Below are positions 37,432-45,087 of a DNA stretch of 64,000 nt, piece after piece. Location of the stretch: contig NZ_CP011454.1 of the NCBI RefSeq assembly GCF_000695095.2, positions 4,340,001 through 4,404,000 on the forward strand, given 5' to 3'. The notes below the pieces were generated by a model. The model had not been told where the DNA came from, ran no database searches, and saw nothing but the letters and a program-made list of their open reading frames with translations. Position numbers and translations under genes: made by a program. Positions within the stretch are counted from its first letter, which is position 1. Each line of letters opens with the position of its first letter. The stretch is from Gemmatimonas phototrophica. GTDB lineage: Bacteria > Gemmatimonadota > Gemmatimonadetes > Gemmatimonadales > Gemmatimonadaceae.

Positions 37432-37571
37432 GCGTGCTGTTCCTGGTCCTCCCGCTGGCCCTCATCGTGGTCGGCGCCGCCGTGGCCGCCTTTGTCTGGA
37501 GCGCCCGCAGCGGGCAGTACGACGACCTCGATACCCCGGCCGTCCGCATGCTGCGGGACGAAGGGCGGTAA
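37428..37571 (+). CDS. ccoS: cbb3 oxidase maturation protein CcoS
   Basis: This 47-residue protein has one membrane helix ([19 protein letters not shown]) and a C-terminal acidic tail [19 protein letters not shown] that matches the short CcoS signature GQFDDLEGPA. CcoS is needed for cofactor insertion. ATG overlaps the ccoI TGA by 4 nt and the gene ends the operon. It is too short for usual ORF cut-offs and easily missed. Confidence 0.93.
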   Translation: MSVLFLVLPLALIVVGAAVAAFVWSARSGQYDDLDTPAVRMLRDEGR

Positions 37572-37573
37572 TA

Positions 37574-37854
37574 GTCAGAGTTGTTGAACGGCGACGAGCC
37601 TCGAAATAACTGCATAACGAGGACTGCTCCGATTGGGCGGACGTGTCGTTCAAACGAGGACTGTCTCCGGCATGGGCGGGCCGCGTACCGCTGCGTCGGA
37701 GCTGTTCATTTCTTTGATTTTTCGATCCTGCGGTGGTGGTGAGTGTGTGTCGTATTCACCGTCGCAGTCCTCGTCCAGACGCCCTATCGTACTCCACGGG
37801 CCAGTCCTCGTAATGCTGTTCCCGCCAAGCTCGCTGCCGTTCAACAACGCTGGC
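37574..37854. repeat. Large nested imperfect inverted repeat (MITE-like)
   Basis: The outer arms 37580-37626 and 37802-37848 (47 nt each) are complementary at about 35 positions. The ends are perfect: GTTGTTGAACGGC against GCCGTTCAACAAC, and CGAGGACTG against CAGTCCTCG inside. Pairing continues outwards to about 37574 and 37854. A second pair CGAGGACTG/CAGTCCTCG at 37655-37663 and 37765-37773 nests inside, in a 175-nt centre with no gene. It could be a decayed non-autonomous element or an integron-type recombination site. No target-site duplication is evident. Confidence 0.65.
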
Positions 37855-38073
37855 CCCTTGAACACCGCAGCAGCGCACGCTTCGGTATGGCCTCCATCAA
37901 CTGCGCGAACACCGTTCGTGCAACGTGCACAGGCCCCCCGCCGGTATGGGATAGCCTTGGGCTTAGCGCCCCGATTTCAAATGGATGTACGCCAGAAACA
38001 CCGTTAAGAGCGTATCGGCAACAACTTCCCGACCTTCTGCCGGTGGGTAACCGGACACGCCTGCCCCGAAACT

Positions 38074-38109
38074 GATCAGTTCCGGGTCGTGAGGTTGGGT
38101 AACGAGTTC
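38074..38109 (+). repeat. Second copy of the dispersed intergenic repeat
   Basis: GATCAGTTCCGGGTCGTGAG begins a 36-nt match to the minus strand of 23273-23309, with about 30 identical positions and one gap. Both copies lie in intergenic DNA. Confidence 0.65.
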
Positions 38110-38128
38110 GGGTTTTCGTGATTTCCAC

Positions 38129-38153
38129 GGGGCGGGATCAAATCCGCCCCTTT
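38129..38153 (+). terminator. Hairpin with short T-tract
   Basis: GGGGCGG (38129-38135) pairs with CCGCCCC (38144-38150), extended by AT/AT with a one-base bulge, and is followed by TTTCGC. It lies 34 nt before the next ATG. It may end stray transcription from the cbb3 side. Confidence 0.5.
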
Positions 38154-38186
38154 CGCTGTGAGCCGATCTGGCTGACATTTTCCCCC

Positions 38187-38408
38187 ATGACCGGATCAGC
38201 CCGCATACCCAGTGGCGTGGAGCGTCGCGCCAACCCACGCCTGCGCGAGCTTGTGGACGAAATGCTTGCGTCCATTCGCATTGCGGCGAATGCCGAACTC
38301 TGGACCCCGGATGAACGGGCCCGCTACGAAGCGGAGATGGCGCGCATCATGGATAGCGTGCGGCAGCAGGCCATTGGCGGCCCGGCCGCCCGCGCGCGCC
38401 TCGAATAG
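38187..38408 (+). CDS. Small hypothetical protein, in frame with the J-domain gene
   Basis: The protein has 73 residues and no recognised domain. It is mostly helical and charged (RRANPRLRELVDEMLASIRI, ERARYEAEMARIMDSVRQQ). It ends at a TAG (38406-38408). The same reading frame then continues without interruption through the J-domain/PilZ gene. It is either a separate small upstream protein or the N-terminus of a protein cut by an amber codon. Confidence 0.5.
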   Translation: MTGSARIPSGVERRANPRLRELVDEMLASIRIAANAELWTPDERARYEAEMARIMDSVRQQAIGGPAARARLE

Positions 38409-38444
38409 CCGTCGGCGCCCCTGTCCCGGCGCAATCTGTATCGC

Positions 38445-39077
38445 TTGCTCCATGTACAACCGGATGCCCCACTCGAGGTCATCCGGGCGGCGTATCGTGC
38501 CCTGATTGTGCTGCATCACCCCGATGCCGGGGGGAGCCATGAGCGTGCCGTACTCATCAATTCGGCATGGAGCGTCCTGAGCGACCCGGACGCCCGGGCC
38601 CGCTACGACGCCACCTTGCCCCCCAGGCGAGGGGTACCCGTCTGGCCATCGAGCATGGCCGCCCCACCGGATGCGGGGCCGCTCAACCGCTGCCTGTTCT
38701 GCCACGACACGGTTCCAACGGACACTGTGCGTTGCCCGCGCTGCCAGGCACCACTGGCGCGAGTGGCCCCCGTGCCACGCCCGGCGCACACCCCTGCCAA
38801 CCCGGACGAACGGCGTCGGTTACGACGCATCGACCGGGCCGACTGGGGACGCCTGTACCTCTCGCCCGCCGATGAGGGCATCGATATCCGCTTGCGCGAT
38901 CTCTCCCTCGATGGCGTCAGCCTGTACATCGGTCAGCCGCTGACGGTTGGCCAGCGGCTCCGGGTAACGGCCGCACGATTCGACGCCGTGCTCGACATCG
39001 TCGGCTGCTGGGCACGTGCGAACATCTGGGTCGCCAGCGGGCGCTTTGTCACGGTGGATCTGAGCGGCGCCCACTAG
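38445..39077 (+). CDS. J-domain, zinc-ribbon and PilZ multidomain protein
   Basis: From the TTG at 38445 this gives 210 residues. The J-domain follows the order EVIRAAYRALIVLHHPDAGG (with HPD) and NSAWSVLSDPDARARYD. A zinc-ribbon CLFC...CPRC lies near residues 82-99, and a PilZ-like beta domain with RRxxR (RRRLRR) and LRDLSLDGVSLYIG follows. J-domain helix I (NLYRLLHVQP) begins before the TTG, so the true start should be upstream. Only CTG (38421) is available before the TAG at 38406. PilZ domains bind cyclic di-GMP, so it may link signalling to DnaK. It ends 9 nt before the convergent stress protein gene. Confidence 0.65.
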   Translation: MLHVQPDAPLEVIRAAYRALIVLHHPDAGGSHERAVLINSAWSVLSDPDARARYDATLPPRRGVPVWPSSMAAPPDAGPLNRCLFCHDTVPTDTVRCPRCQAPLARVAPVPRPAHTPANPDERRRLRRIDRADWGRLYLSPADEGIDIRLRDLSLDGVSLYIGQPLTVGQRLRVTAARFDAVLDIVGCWARANIWVASGRFVTVDLSGAH

Positions 39078-39086
39078 CCCACTCGG

Positions 39087-40379
39087 CTACTCCAGCAGCA
39101 CCCAGGTCTGCCCTCCCTCATGGGCAATACGCAGCAGCTGGTCGTGTCCCTGGCCATCCTGAACCAACTCCACCAGCTGGCACCCCTGCACCTGGTGCGA
39201 CAGGTGCCGACCCGCCTCTGACGACGGGCCGAACATGAGCGTGATGACGTGCCCCTCGCGTTCGTACGTCAGCCCCGCCAGCGCAAGGTGATGGCCGATG
39301 ACATGCGCACCGACATCGCGCTGATTCACCTCTACGGAACAGGCCCGTCCACGGTGCCGGGCGCTGAACGCCCCCAGTTCCGCATCGAGTGTGGCCATCG
39401 GCAGCTGCCGCGTGCTGTCGTGAAGCGCGGCAGCCTGCGCCCGCGCCGCCGCCAGCGTGCGCGCCGACCCGGGCACGCAGAGCACCGAACACGGGGCCGA
39501 CCGCACCAGCTCCGCCGTCACACTCCCCAGCATCATGCGACGCAGGAAACCGTAGCCGTGTGTGGCCGAGACCACCAGATCCGCCGGATGTGTTCGCAGA
39601 TGATCCACCAGACGCGTGGACGCGTTCCCTTCCAGCAGGGTCGTCTCGAAGACCAGCCCGGGACGCTGCAACCGATCCACCAGCGCCGCGAAGCTGACCT
39701 TCACCTGCTGACGGTACTCCGCCGCGAAGTCGCGCATCACCGGCCCCACCTCGCTCAGACTGGGCGCCACGTGCACGAGTTCAATGGTGGCCTGCGGCGC
39801 CACCAGCCCCAGCGCGACCTGCGCCGCGTACACGCTGAACACGCTGAAGTCCGTGGCTACCACCACGCGCTTCGGCAGCGACTCCAGCGTGGACTCCACC
39901 GCCAGCACCGGCGTGTCTCCGAGCTGCAGCATGCGCAGCACCGACTCGCCGCCCAACACGCGCTCCAGCATGCCGTGACGACCGCGGCCCACAACTACCA
40001 GCCGCGCATCCAGCGCCTTGGCCCGCTCCACGATCTCGCGCACCGGATCACCGGTGCGCACCACCACCGGCCACGGGGCCACGGCGGGGACCAGGCGCTG
40101 CATCTGCTGCGACACCAAGGACGCCCGACCGTCCAGCATGTCGGGGGTGGGGGCCACCGGGTACGGCACGGCGTCAAACGCGTAGGTCGGCATCGCGTTG
40201 GGCCGCAGCGCGCTGATGACCTGCACCGCCGCACTCGTCTGCCCCGCCAGGACACGCGCCATGGGGAAGGCCGCGTCGGAGGCCGGACTCGTATCACTGG
40301 CGACCAGAATGGGACCACTGGGCACCTGCACGGGCGCGAAACCGCTCAGCAACTCACTCATGGTGTGGCTGGCAGACAT
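39087..40379 (-). CDS. Tandem universal stress protein with a C-terminal extension
   Basis: The protein has 430 residues. Two UspA domains lie in tandem (about 22-165 and 170-310). The second carries the ATP-loop signature GSVTAELVRSAPCSVLCVPG, and the first ends with GRGRHGMLERVLGGESVLRML. The last roughly 110 residues (from STRQLPMATLDAELGAF on) do not resemble Usp and form a separate small beta-rich domain. Usp proteins bind nucleotides and protect during stress. The start at 40379 is chosen because the upstream part overlaps the neighbouring ABC-F gene. Confidence 0.85.
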   Translation of the reverse strand: MSASHTMSELLSGFAPVQVPSGPILVASDTSPASDAAFPMARVLAGQTSAAVQVISALRPNAMPTYAFDAVPYPVAPTPDMLDGRASLVSQQMQRLVPAVAPWPVVVRTGDPVREIVERAKALDARLVVVGRGRHGMLERVLGGESVLRMLQLGDTPVLAVESTLESLPKRVVVATDFSVFSVYAAQVALGLVAPQATIELVHVAPSLSEVGPVMRDFAAEYRQQVKVSFAALVDRLQRPGLVFETTLLEGNASTRLVDHLRTHPADLVVSATHGYGFLRRMMLGSVTAELVRSAPCSVLCVPGSARTLAAARAQAAALHDSTRQLPMATLDAELGAFSARHRGRACSVEVNQRDVGAHVIGHHLALAGLTYEREGHVITLMFGPSSEAGRHLSHQVQGCQLVELVQDGQGHDQLLRIAHEGGQTWVLLE

Positions 40380-40473
40380 GGCAAGATCCTGTGAAGAGGA
40401 TGCCTGTAGTGTGGGGTGAATGGTGGAGGTCAGCAAGACGGAAACTCCCGACATGGTGTGGGGAGTCGTCCGG

Positions 40474-42141
40474 CTAGCGGTCTCTGCGTTCAGGGCGCCA
40501 GTCGGCAACCTCGTAGGTCGTGGAGACCCCCAGCGCGGCGAGAAAACGGGCATCGTGCGACACCACCAGCAGCGCGCCGCGCCATGATGTCAGCGCCTGT
40601 TCCAGCGCCGCCAGGCTCTCGAGATCCAGGTGGTTGGTTGGCTCATCCAGCACCAGACAGCGAGGCGCGTCATCACCGCTCAAGGTCCCCAGCGCGCACG
40701 CGAGTGCCGCGCGAACGCGTTCGCCGCCGCTCAGGGTATCGATGCGCCGCCCCACCAGATCGCCGCGAAAACCGAAATGAGCCAGCAACGCCCGCGCCTG
40801 GCCCTTGGCATGCTCTCCGGTCCACTGCTGCGCCGCCGCGTGCGCCTCCAGCACGGTGTGCTCCGGGTTGAGCAGCCACGTGTGTTGATCCAGCCAGGCC
40901 CAGTCAGCACGCGGGACGCCACGGTACACCGTACCCGCCACCACGGGATGCTCACCGACGAGCATGCGCAGCAGCGTGCTTTTCCCCACGCCGTTCGGAC
41001 CGCGGAAGGCCACCCGTGCGGCGCCACGTACCGCGAACGTCACCTGACGCAGCAGCGGGACCCCAGGGGCTGCATCAATGGCGACGTCGGTGCACTGCAC
41101 CACACAGCTCCCCTCGGCGATACGCCCTGCCGGCATGACGATCTGTATGGGATCGCGCTCATCCAGCGCAGCACGGGCCTGCCGCCACCCCTCACGGGCC
41201 TCCTGCTGCAAACGAGCCGTGGTATCGCGTAGTCGTGCACTGGTGCCTTCGCTGCGCTCGCGCTGCGCATTCAGCAACAGTTTGGATTGACTGCCCGTGT
41301 CACGTTCCCGGACGCCGTGCGCATCACGCCGAGCCTGTCGCTCGCGGACCACCTGCGCGTGTCGGGTAACGCGTGCCAATTCCGCCTTGGCCTGATTGGC
41401 GTGGGACCGTCGGCGCTGGGCGTCCGCTTCCTCAGCCTCTGCCCACGCGGCATACCCGCCACCAAACGCGCGCAGCTGCGTCCGCTCTATGATGAGCAAC
41501 CGATCCATACGGTGCAGCAAATCGCGATCATGCGACGCCACCAGTACGCCACCACGCCATTGGGCGAGCAGATCGTACAGTGCACCGCGCCCCTGACTAT
41601 CCAGGTCGTTCGTGGGCTCATCCAGCAGCAGCACATCAGGGGCCGTGAGCAGCTGCGCCGCCAGCCGCAGGCGGGAGCGCTCTCCACCGCTGAGTGAAGT
41701 CTGTTCGCGTTGCAGAACCGCCGGAGCGAACGCCAGTGATGCCAGCAGCTCGTCGAGCTGCTGGCGCAGCTGCCACCGATCGCCAATGCACGTGAGATCC
41801 TGCGCGGTACACTCGCCCCGGTCGCACCGTTCGAGCGCCTGAAGCACGTCCGCGACCCCCAGCAGCTCGGCGACAGTTCCACCCGGGGCAGAAGGCCGGT
41901 GCTGTTCGAGAAGCGCCACTCGACCACGGGACACGACCTCGCCGCGGGCGGGACGTTCGCGATGAGCGAGGACCCGCAGCAAGGTACTTTTGCCGGCCCC
42001 GTTGGGACCAATCAGGCCAACGCGCTCCGCGCCAAGGCTCAGCGAAATGCGTTGAAGGAGCGGTGTGCCGTCAGGGGTGGTGACGGTGAGATCGTGCGCC
42101 GCCAGCAGGGGCGGAATTGCCGATGGCAGAGGCATAAGCAC
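40474..42141 (-). CDS. ABC-F family ATPase (translation or resistance factor)
   Basis: The protein has 555 residues and two ABC domains without membrane helices. Walker A motifs are GPNGAGKST (about 45-53) and GPNGVGKST (about 380-388), signatures LSGGERSRLRL and LSGGERVRAAL, and Walker B motifs LLLDEPTNDLD and LVLDEPTNHLD. A charged helical linker (P-site tRNA-interaction motif region) joins them. ABC-F proteins act on the ribosome, either as translation factors or as antibiotic-protection proteins. Which class applies is unclear. The leader contains an inverted repeat. Confidence 0.88.
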   Translation of the reverse strand: MLMPLPSAIPPLLAAHDLTVTTPDGTPLLQRISLSLGAERVGLIGPNGAGKSTLLRVLAHRERPARGEVVSRGRVALLEQHRPSAPGGTVAELLGVADVLQALERCDRGECTAQDLTCIGDRWQLRQQLDELLASLAFAPAVLQREQTSLSGGERSRLRLAAQLLTAPDVLLLDEPTNDLDSQGRGALYDLLAQWRGGVLVASHDRDLLHRMDRLLIIERTQLRAFGGGYAAWAEAEEADAQRRRSHANQAKAELARVTRHAQVVRERQARRDAHGVRERDTGSQSKLLLNAQRERSEGTSARLRDTTARLQQEAREGWRQARAALDERDPIQIVMPAGRIAEGSCVVQCTDVAIDAAPGVPLLRQVTFAVRGAARVAFRGPNGVGKSTLLRMLVGEHPVVAGTVYRGVPRADWAWLDQHTWLLNPEHTVLEAHAAAQQWTGEHAKGQARALLAHFGFRGDLVGRRIDTLSGGERVRAALACALGTLSGDDAPRCLVLDEPTNHLDLESLAALEQALTSWRGALLVVSHDARFLAALGVSTTYEVADWRPERRDR

Positions 42142-42235
42142 TCCGGACAGAGACCGGCGCGTACCCGAGTGGCCGCGCGCATGCAGAAGTCCGGTCGTGC
42201 TCCATGTCGTCCTCTCTTCCAGTGTCAGCGGGGTC

Positions 42236-42295
42236 GCCGGCGGTGTGTACTGACCACGCGGGCGACAGGATAGTACTGCGTACGATACCGCCGGC
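42236..42295. repeat. Inverted repeat between the M20 and ABC-F genes
   Basis: GCCGGCGGT (42236-42244) and ACCGCCGGC (42287-42295) are perfect 9-bp arms around a 42-nt loop. A TACTAT hexamer in the loop on the minus strand could be a -10 box for the ABC-F gene. No U-tract is present. Confidence 0.4.
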
Positions 42296-42301
42296 GCGCG
42301 C

Positions 42302-43615
42302 TTAGTTCGCCGACTTCTTACCGGCGTTCATGCTGAGATATTCCACGGCCACACTCGCCATGGTGCGCACACCAGTCACAAGCGCCCCTTCGTCGGCAAA
42401 GAACAGCGGCGAATGATTCACCGCCACCTTGGACAGGTCAGTGCCCTTGGGAGTCACCCCGAGAAAGAAGAACACGCCGGGAATCTTCTGCGCGAAGACC
42501 GGGAAGTCTTCCGAGCCCATGACCGGATTGATGAACGCCACGTTGCCGTTGGCAGCCCGGCGCAGCGTGGGCAGCATGCGATCGGTGAGCGACGAATCAT
42601 TCGACGTGACCAGCCCACCCTTGTCGATTTCCACAATGGCCGTGGCGCCGCCTGAGCGGGCAATGTCTTCCGCCGTACGCTTGATGCGCATGGCAATGTC
42701 TGCCCGCATGTTGTCGTCGAACGTGCGCAACGTGCCCACCATCACCACACTGTCGGGAATGATGTTGCTGCGATTGCCACCGGCGATCTGCCCCACCGTG
42801 AGCACGCTGGGCAGATACGCCACGTTCACCTGACGGCTGGCAATCGTCTGCAGTCCCAGCACGATCTGCGAGGACACCACAATGGGATCGACGCCCGACC
42901 ACGGCTGTGAGCCGTGCGTCTGCCGGCCCTTCACAATGATCTTGAAGTTTCCGGCCGCCGCCATGATGGGGCCCTGACGGATGGCAATCTGCCCCACTTC
43001 GTTGGGCCAAACGTGCAAGCCGAACACCGCGCTCGGCGCCGGGTTCGCGAGTGCGCCATCGGCCACCATGGCTGCCGCTCCACCCAGCCCTTCTTCGGCG
43101 GGCTGAAAGAGAAACTTGATCGTGCCGGGAATCTGTGCCTTCATGCCGGCCAGCACTTCAGCGGCGCCCATGAGAATGGCCACATGATTGTCATGCCCGC
43201 AGGCGTGCATGACACCGACCTCCTGCCCCTGCCACTGCGTACGCACCTTGCTCTTGAAGGGCAAGTCAACAAGTTCCGTCACGGGAAGACCATCCATATC
43301 GGCGCGCAACGCCACGACCGGACCCGGCTTCCCTCCACGCAGAATGCCCACGACGCCTGTTTTGCCAATCGGCGCCTGCACTTCAATCCCGAGAGCACGC
43401 AAATGTTCAGCGACCAGCGCGGCCGTGCGCTTTTCTTCAAAGCTCAGCTCCGGATGCTCATGGATATCCCGACGCCACGCCACGACCTTGGGCATCACGG
43501 CGGTCAGCTTGGTTTCAATGAGCTTGGACAGTTCCGTCGCGGGTGTCGTCTGGGCCGAGGCCGACTGGCTGAGCAGCAAGGACGCTGCCGTGACGGCAAA
43601 GAGAGAAAGGCGCAT
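42302..43615 (-). CDS. Exported M20D amidohydrolase/aminoacylase
   Basis: The protein has 437 residues. A signal peptide (LSLFAVTAASLLLSQSASAQ) precedes an M20 zinc peptidase fold: RRDIHEHPELSFEEKRTA, ALRADMDGLPV, MHACGHDNHVAILMGAAEVL, QPAEEGLGGAAAMVADGA and GSEDFPVF. M20D members hydrolyse N-acyl amino acids, hippurate or indole-amino acid conjugates. The location should be periplasmic. It is divergent from the selenium-binding-like gene with only about 18 nt between start codons, so the two promoters must overlap the coding starts. Confidence 0.9.
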   Translation of the reverse strand: MRLSLFAVTAASLLLSQSASAQTTPATELSKLIETKLTAVMPKVVAWRRDIHEHPELSFEEKRTAALVAEHLRALGIEVQAPIGKTGVVGILRGGKPGPVVALRADMDGLPVTELVDLPFKSKVRTQWQGQEVGVMHACGHDNHVAILMGAAEVLAGMKAQIPGTIKFLFQPAEEGLGGAAAMVADGALANPAPSAVFGLHVWPNEVGQIAIRQGPIMAAAGNFKIIVKGRQTHGSQPWSGVDPIVVSSQIVLGLQTIASRQVNVAYLPSVLTVGQIAGGNRSNIIPDSVVMVGTLRTFDDNMRADIAMRIKRTAEDIARSGGATAIVEIDKGGLVTSNDSSLTDRMLPTLRRAANGNVAFINPVMGSEDFPVFAQKIPGVFFFLGVTPKGTDLSKVAVNHSPLFFADEGALVTGVRTMASVAVEYLSMNAGKKSAN

Positions 43616-43633
43616 GGGATCCTGAGAGATGGA

Positions 43634-44959
43634 GTGGTGGGCGCACGTGACCGGCGCGCATTCCGCAAAAGTACGGCGAAACTCCGTGATGTGCTGCTTT
43701 TCACTGTCTGCAGCGTGCTGCTCCTTGCCTGCGACCGTTCATCAGGCACCAGCACAGCCGCCGCCGCGCCCGCGGCCCCCGCCAAGTACCTGTACGTCTT
43801 TGCCGGCTTTGGCGACCACTCCCACGGCCTTGCCGGGCACGCCGCCGATTCCACCGTGCCCGGTGACTTTCTGGCCGTGATCGACGTGGACAGCAGCAGC
43901 CCGAGGTACGCACAGATCGTGGCACACATGACCACCGGCGCCTCGGCAGGCATGCCGCACCACACCGAAATGATCATGCCCGATGGCGGATATCCCTTTG
44001 TGGCCAACGCCTACATGGCCAATAGGTCGTACCTGATTGACGTGTCGTCTCCGACCGCACCGACCGTCGCCGGGCGTGTGGACAGCGTGTCAGGGTACGA
44101 GTTGGCGCACAGTTTCGCGCGCCTGCCGAATGGGGACGTGATCGGCACACTGCAATACAGTACCACTGGCGAGGCCGGCCGCCCCGGCGCGATTGCACGC
44201 TTTGCGCGCGACGGGAAGCTCCTCAAGGTGGGCAGTGCTGCCGACCCGGCATTCCCGGGCGGCAACATGCGCACCTATTCCCTCGATGTCAGTCCGGTCG
44301 CCGATCGCGTGCTCACCACCAGCGTGGCCATGGACCCGGCCGAAACCAACTCGGCTGACGTGATTCAGTTGTGGCGGCTTTCCGATCTCTCCCTGCTGCG
44401 CACACTGCCGCTGCCGCCAACCACCACCGATTCCACGTCGCGCTATCCGTTCGAAGTGCGCTTTCTGCCGGATGGACGGTCGGCGTTGTTGAATACCAAC
44501 TACTGCGGCTTTTATCTGGCGTCAGGGCTGGACACCGACACACCTGCGCTGGAGTCCGTGCTCGCGCTCTCGCACCCGCGCCATGTCGGATGCGGTGTGC
44601 CGCTCCTTATTGGGCGGTGGTGGATCATGCCCATCGCCTCGACGTTCGAGTTCGTGGTGTACGACGTATCGAACCCGCGCACCCCCCGTCGCGTCGGCGC
44701 GTTGCACGCCGACAGTTCTTTTGTGCCACACTGGATCTCGCGTGATCCCGGCAGCGACCGACTAGTGTTCACCGCCGAGGGCCCTGAGCCGGCGGTGCGG
44801 CTGGCCCGCTTTGATACCACCAGTGGTGCACTGCGCTGGGATGAGCGCTTCCGCGAGCGCGCCGGCGGACCGTTGGGGGTGTCGTTCAATCGTGAGGACT
44901 GGCCCGGTGGCGTTCAAGGGCGAACCGCGCCGCATGGCGCCATCTTCTCGCGGCAGTAA
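43634..44959 (+). CDS. Selenium-binding-protein/methanethiol-oxidase-like beta-propeller lipoprotein
   Basis: The protein has 441 residues from the GTG at 43634. The basic n-region and hydrophobic core end in a lipobox LLLAC, so it is a lipoprotein. Propeller-like repeats follow. GMPHHTEMIMPDGGYPFVAN and YMANRSYLIDVSSPTAPT recall the copper-binding His-His-Glu segment of the SBP56 family, whose bacterial members oxidise methanethiol. Later motifs are HPRHVGCGV, FEFVVYDVSNPRTPRR and APHGAIF. Similarity is partial, so a YncE-like propeller of unknown role is the alternative. GTG at 43637 also fits. Confidence 0.55.
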   Translation: MVGARDRRAFRKSTAKLRDVLLFTVCSVLLLACDRSSGTSTAAAAPAAPAKYLYVFAGFGDHSHGLAGHAADSTVPGDFLAVIDVDSSSPRYAQIVAHMTTGASAGMPHHTEMIMPDGGYPFVANAYMANRSYLIDVSSPTAPTVAGRVDSVSGYELAHSFARLPNGDVIGTLQYSTTGEAGRPGAIARFARDGKLLKVGSAADPAFPGGNMRTYSLDVSPVADRVLTTSVAMDPAETNSADVIQLWRLSDLSLLRTLPLPPTTTDSTSRYPFEVRFLPDGRSALLNTNYCGFYLASGLDTDTPALESVLALSHPRHVGCGVPLLIGRWWIMPIASTFEFVVYDVSNPRTPRRVGALHADSSFVPHWISRDPGSDRLVFTAEGPEPAVRLARFDTTSGALRWDERFRERAGGPLGVSFNREDWPGGVQGRTAPHGAIFSRQ

Positions 44960-44989
44960 CGCTGCGGAACAGCACCAGCGGAACAACAC

Positions 44990-45059
44990 CAGCACCGCGG
45001 ATAGTAACAGAGGGATCCGTGTTCCATCTGTGCCCCCTCAGTTCCTATCCGTGGTGCTG
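44990..45059. terminator. Bidirectional hairpin between convergent genes
   Basis: CAGCACCGCGGATAG (44990-45004) and CTATCCGTGGTGCTG (45045-45059) are complementary at 14 of 15 positions around a 40-nt loop. The element lies between the ends of the propeller lipoprotein gene and the peroxidase gene, where both transcripts must stop. Confidence 0.6.
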
Positions 45060-45087
45060 TTATCTCACGTCGGCGACCGCAAAACGA

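Larger units (their letters stand above)
37572..38186. other. Gene-free gap between ccoS and the J-domain locus
   Basis: These 615 nt contain no supported coding sequence. They hold, in order, the nested inverted repeat, a stretch without recognisable structure (about 37855-38070), a copy of the dispersed repeat and a hairpin. The open frames in it have no family features or plausible starts. Confidence 0.6.

Noticed and set aside
37574-37854. Integron attC site
   Set aside because: The arm ends do not match the RYYYAAC/GTTRRRY core sites and the whole is longer than known attC sites; no integrase gene is present. A decayed variant cannot be excluded.
37572-38186. Small genes in the gap after ccoS
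   Set aside because: Open frames have no plausible starts or domain features and overlap repeats.
42914-43633. Long upstream part of the plus-strand frame that ends at 44959
   Set aside because: It is antisense to the M20 amidohydrolase gene and shows no family features; a signal peptide appears only from 43634.
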